From: Planctomycetota bacterium
GTDB lineage: Bacteria > Planctomycetota > Phycisphaerae > SM23-33
DNA: 64,000 nt
Reading direction: 5' to 3'
Assembly (NCBI GenBank): GCA_030635145.1
Contig: DAOVZK010000004.1
Coordinates: forward strand, 34,673-98,672
In this document: positions 61,403 to 64,000 of the stretch, piece after piece
Layout of the letters: every line of letters starts with the position of its first letter
Numbering within the stretch: the stretch's first letter is position 1
Notes under the pieces: model-generated
Database searches by the model: none
What the model was told of the DNA's origin: nothing
The model's input: only the letters and a program-made list of their open reading frames with translations
Made by a program: the position numbers and the translations under genes

Positions 61403-64000
61403 TTACGCCTGTTGTTTAAGGGCGGCGGCGTCGCGGGCGGAAAGGTCGGGGTAGTCGCTGTCGGCTCCGACATCGGGGCGTCGCTTCCAGCTGCGTTCGC
61501 ATCGCGGGTATTTTTCGCGCGTGTCGAGAACTTCAATGCCTACCATGTGGCCTTCGGGTGCCTCGCCGTCTTGCAATCTGGCGAACCCGACACCCAGCAT
61601 GTCTTCCAGCTCAGGTAGATAGTCGTTGAGAAAGTTCGTGAGATTCGTTTTCTCGCTCGGGGCTGTCAACACAAGTTCCGTATCGAGCGGATTTTTCACG
61701 CCACCAGCGCGAATCGCTTCGAGCTTGATCAACGCCTCACCGCGGATATCCAATAACCGTTCCCACATCCATGCGGGACCCGGTTTGATGATCTCATCCG
61801 ACGGAATGATATCGTCCGTTGCCGTCGGTGTCAGATCCTCGATCATGCGAATAACCTGCTCGTCGACCTCCGGTAACAGCGTAAGGTGCACCGACTCCGG
61901 AGCGTCGCTGTCCTTGTGCGGAATATGCTCCCACGCCTCTTCGCAAGTATGCGGAAGCACGGGCGCGAGCAATTTCACAAGCGTCAGCAGCAGTTCGCGA
62001 ATGACGCCCTGCGTTGCCCGCCGCCGCGGAGAATTCGGTGCCTCACAATACAGCCGATCCTTGACGGCCGAAAGATACACGTTGCTGGCCTGCACGGTAC
62101 AGAACTCGTAAATCAGCCGCATCGCACGGTGGAATTCATATTTATCGTAGGCTTCCCGAACGTCGCGAACGAGATATTGCAGCTGCATCTTCATCCACAG
62201 GTCGATGGAGTGCTGCGCCGGCTCGGCGGCGTCGGTTTTCGGGTTGTAGTCGTCGATCGAGCCCATGCAGAAGCGGATCGTGTTGCGAATTTTTCGATAC
62301 GCATCCTCGGCCTGCGAGATAAGCGCCTCGCTGCAGCGGATGTCGTCCTGATAGTTTTGCGACGCGACCCACAGACGCAGGATATCGGCACCGCGTTTTT
62401 TCAGTTGGTCGCCGGGTTCGATGGTGTTGCCGAGCGACTTGCTCATTTTGTGGCCGTCTTCCGTTACGACAAATCCGTGTGTCAGGACAGTTTTGTACGG
62501 CGCGACACCGGCTGCTCCTAGGGCGGGCAGCAGCGACAGCTGGAACCATCCGCGGTGCTGGTCGGAACCTTCGAGATACATGTCGACGGGGATTTCGTCG
62601 ATTAATCCGCGTGAGATCGCCACGGCAAACCAGCTCGAACCGCTTTCGAACCAGACGTCGAAAATATCGAAGCCTTTGCGAAGTTTGTCGATGGAAAAAT
62701 CATCGGGATTCGAAACTTCCGGGTCGGCTGCCGGGTCGTAGTTCGCCAGCAACTTCTCGATGGGGTCGTTGTACCACGAGTCGGAGCCAAATTTTGCAAA
62801 AGTCTCACCAACTGCCCGTACGCTGGCGGCGGTGCAGAGCGGTTCGTCTTTTTCGTTGTAGAACGCCGGTATTGGCAAGCCCCACGCACGTTGTCGCGAC
62901 AGGCACCAGTCGGGGCGCGTTTCGAGCATCCCGGCGATTCGATTTCTGCCCCAGCTGGGAATAAAATCCACTCCGCCGTTGGACTGATCTTTCGCACAGA
63001 CATCCATCGCCATTTCGCGAAGGGTCTTACCGCTTTTTCGCAGCGGCCGATCGACACCGATAAACCATTGCTCGGTGGCACGAAAAATCGTCGGCGTCTT
63101 GCTCCGCCAATCGTGCGGATAACTGTGCGTTATCATTTCCGATGCCAGCAGTTCGCCACGCTCGCGCAGCAGCTCGATGACTTTCGGGTTGGCTTCCCAC
63201 ACGCTGAGACCCTGCATGAACTTCGGGGCAGTGTCGTCGTAGGTTCCGTCAGGTTTGACGGGACAGTAAATTTCGAGATCGTGTTTCAGGCCCGTGAAGT
63301 AGTCGTCCGTTCCGTGCCCCGGTGCCGTGTGCACCAGTCCCGTGCCGTCTTCCAGCGTGACATAGTCTGCACCGACGACGGGGCATTGCATTTGCGGGGT
63401 CAGCGGGTGGTTGTATTTGATTTCGGAATCGATGAGGGCCTGGCCCTTAAATTCGGCGACGATTTCGTGCGATTTGACGAACCCGGTTTTTTCACCATGG
63501 TTCTTTTCGACGGCCGCCAGCACAGCATCGCATCGCTCTTTCGCGACGATCCACCGCTGCGGACCGTCTGTAGTTTCAGCAGCGATTGTGACGTAGTCCA
63601 TTTGCGGATGCACAGCTACGGCGCGGTTGGCGAGCAAAGTCCAGGGCGTGGTCGTCCAGACGATCAGCATCAGCTTGGTTTTGGTTTCGAGGACGTTTTT
63701 GACACCGTCGCAATTACCGGCGGTAACCTCGAAGCCGACGAAAACGCTGGGGTCTTGCCGGTCGTGATGTTCAAGTTCGGCATCGGCCAGTGCTGTGCGG
63801 TTGTCGATCGACCAGTGTACGGGTTTGAGCTGCTTAAAGACGACGCCCTGTTCGATTAGTCGTGCGAAAACCTCAAGAGCAGACGCCTCGTATTGAGGAT
63901 CCATCGTGATGTACGGGTTCGGAAAATCGCCCATCACGCCCAGCCGCTGGAATTGCTGCTTATGTAGATTGACGAATTTGTCGGCGTACTCGTGCGAGAT
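61403..64000 (-). CDS. ileS: Isoleucyl-tRNA synthetase, N-terminus cut by window edge
   Basis: 866 residues visible; the frame stays open to the right edge, so about 80 N-terminal residues including the HIGH motif are missing. Seen here: the editing domain (GADYVTLEDGTGLVHTAPGH), DVWFESGSSW and KMSKS in GHKMSKSLGN. The C-terminal tail, where many IleS have four zinc-binding Cys, reads YPRCERSWKRRPDVG and DLSARDAAAL, so only one Cys remains. An essential cytoplasmic enzyme charging tRNA-Ile. Same strand as purN, with a palindromic repeat between. Confidence 0.95.
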   Translation of the reverse strand: MSHEYADKFVNLHKQQFQRLGVMGDFPNPYITMDPQYEASALEVFARLIEQGVVFKQLKPVHWSIDNRTALADAELEHHDRQDPSVFVGFEVTAGNCDGVKNVLETKTKLMLIVWTTTPWTLLANRAVAVHPQMDYVTIAAETTDGPQRWIVAKERCDAVLAAVEKNHGEKTGFVKSHEIVAEFKGQALIDSEIKYNHPLTPQMQCPVVGADYVTLEDGTGLVHTAPGHGTDDYFTGLKHDLEIYCPVKPDGTYDDTAPKFMQGLSVWEANPKVIELLRERGELLASEMITHSYPHDWRSKTPTIFRATEQWFIGVDRPLRKSGKTLREMAMDVCAKDQSNGGVDFIPSWGRNRIAGMLETRPDWCLSRQRAWGLPIPAFYNEKDEPLCTAASVRAVGETFAKFGSDSWYNDPIEKLLANYDPAADPEVSNPDDFSIDKLRKGFDIFDVWFESGSSWFAVAISRGLIDEIPVDMYLEGSDQHRGWFQLSLLPALGAAGVAPYKTVLTHGFVVTEDGHKMSKSLGNTIEPGDQLKKRGADILRLWVASQNYQDDIRCSEALISQAEDAYRKIRNTIRFCMGSIDDYNPKTDAAEPAQHSIDLWMKMQLQYLVRDVREAYDKYEFHRAMRLIYEFCTVQASNVYLSAVKDRLYCEAPNSPRRRATQGVIRELLLTLVKLLAPVLPHTCEEAWEHIPHKDSDAPESVHLTLLPEVDEQVIRMIEDLTPTATDDIIPSDEIIKPGPAWMWERLLDIRGEALIKLEAIRAGGVKNPLDTELVLTAPSEKTNLTNFLNDYLPELEDMLGVGFARLQDGEAPEGHMVGIEVLDTREKYPRCERSWKRRPDVGADSDYPDLSARDAAALKQQA

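Overview
The window looks like one contiguous piece of an anaerobic bacterial chromosome of moderate GC. It is probably a planctomycete of the Phycisphaerae type. This is an inference from three things: a very long DUF4175-like membrane protein, an exosortase (XrtA)-type polysaccharide locus, and a dense population of small intergenic palindromic repeats. Hydrogenase (HypF-like, HypC) and formate dehydrogenase (FdhD-like) maturation genes, Re-citrate-synthase-like and lactate-racemase-like enzymes and a full selenocysteine system fit an anaerobic lifestyle.

Layout. 0-8 kb: receiver protein, sigma factor, YbeY, a GT87-like mannosyltransferase, a short unannotated minus-strand RNA with its own promoter and terminator, ribosomal protein L28 and an EF-G-like GTPase. 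8-16 kb: hydrogenase maturation pieces (stand-alone HypF C-terminal domain, HypC) separated by a repeat-rich stretch and an AT-richer two-gene module (zinc-ribbon/winged-helix protein plus DUF4041/T5orf172 protein), then PcrA helicase and a cysteine-deficient FdhD. 16.8-21.4 kb: sugar-acid metabolism (KDG kinase, SDR oxidoreductase, lipoprotein, 6-phosphogluconate dehydrogenase). 21.9-34.6 kb: one long plus-strand polysaccharide synthesis and export locus (OPX lipoprotein, GumC/Wzz, ExeA-tyrosine kinase fusion, FemAB, five transferase-type genes and a Wzm/Wzt ABC exporter).

36.1-45.6 kb is the most notable part: a compact selenocysteine island. selA, selB and selD lie on the minus strand and selC (tRNA-Sec) on the plus strand. 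Among them sit two paralogous secreted proteins whose reading frames are interrupted by a single in-frame TGA at the same aligned position. In both, the frame continues past the TGA with the same Gly-Gly-(Ser/Thr)-(x)-Cys motif, and a hairpin follows the TGA. I read them as an undescribed family of exported selenoproteins (Sec356 in one, Sec391 in the other). A membrane polyferredoxin, a small single-span membrane protein and an AhpD-like CxxC protein complete the island and suggest an extracytoplasmic redox system.

45.9-64 kb: an SsuABC-like ABC importer, an ActP-type sodium:solute symporter with an enlarged small subunit and its Cache/PAS/CBS/DUF294 sensor, a PHP-domain protein, the DUF4175-like protein, a Re-citrate/homocitrate-synthase-like enzyme, PurN, and isoleucyl-tRNA synthetase, which runs off the right edge.

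Interspersed repeats of at least five kinds occupy most gaps. No insertion sequence, rRNA or CRISPR array was seen.
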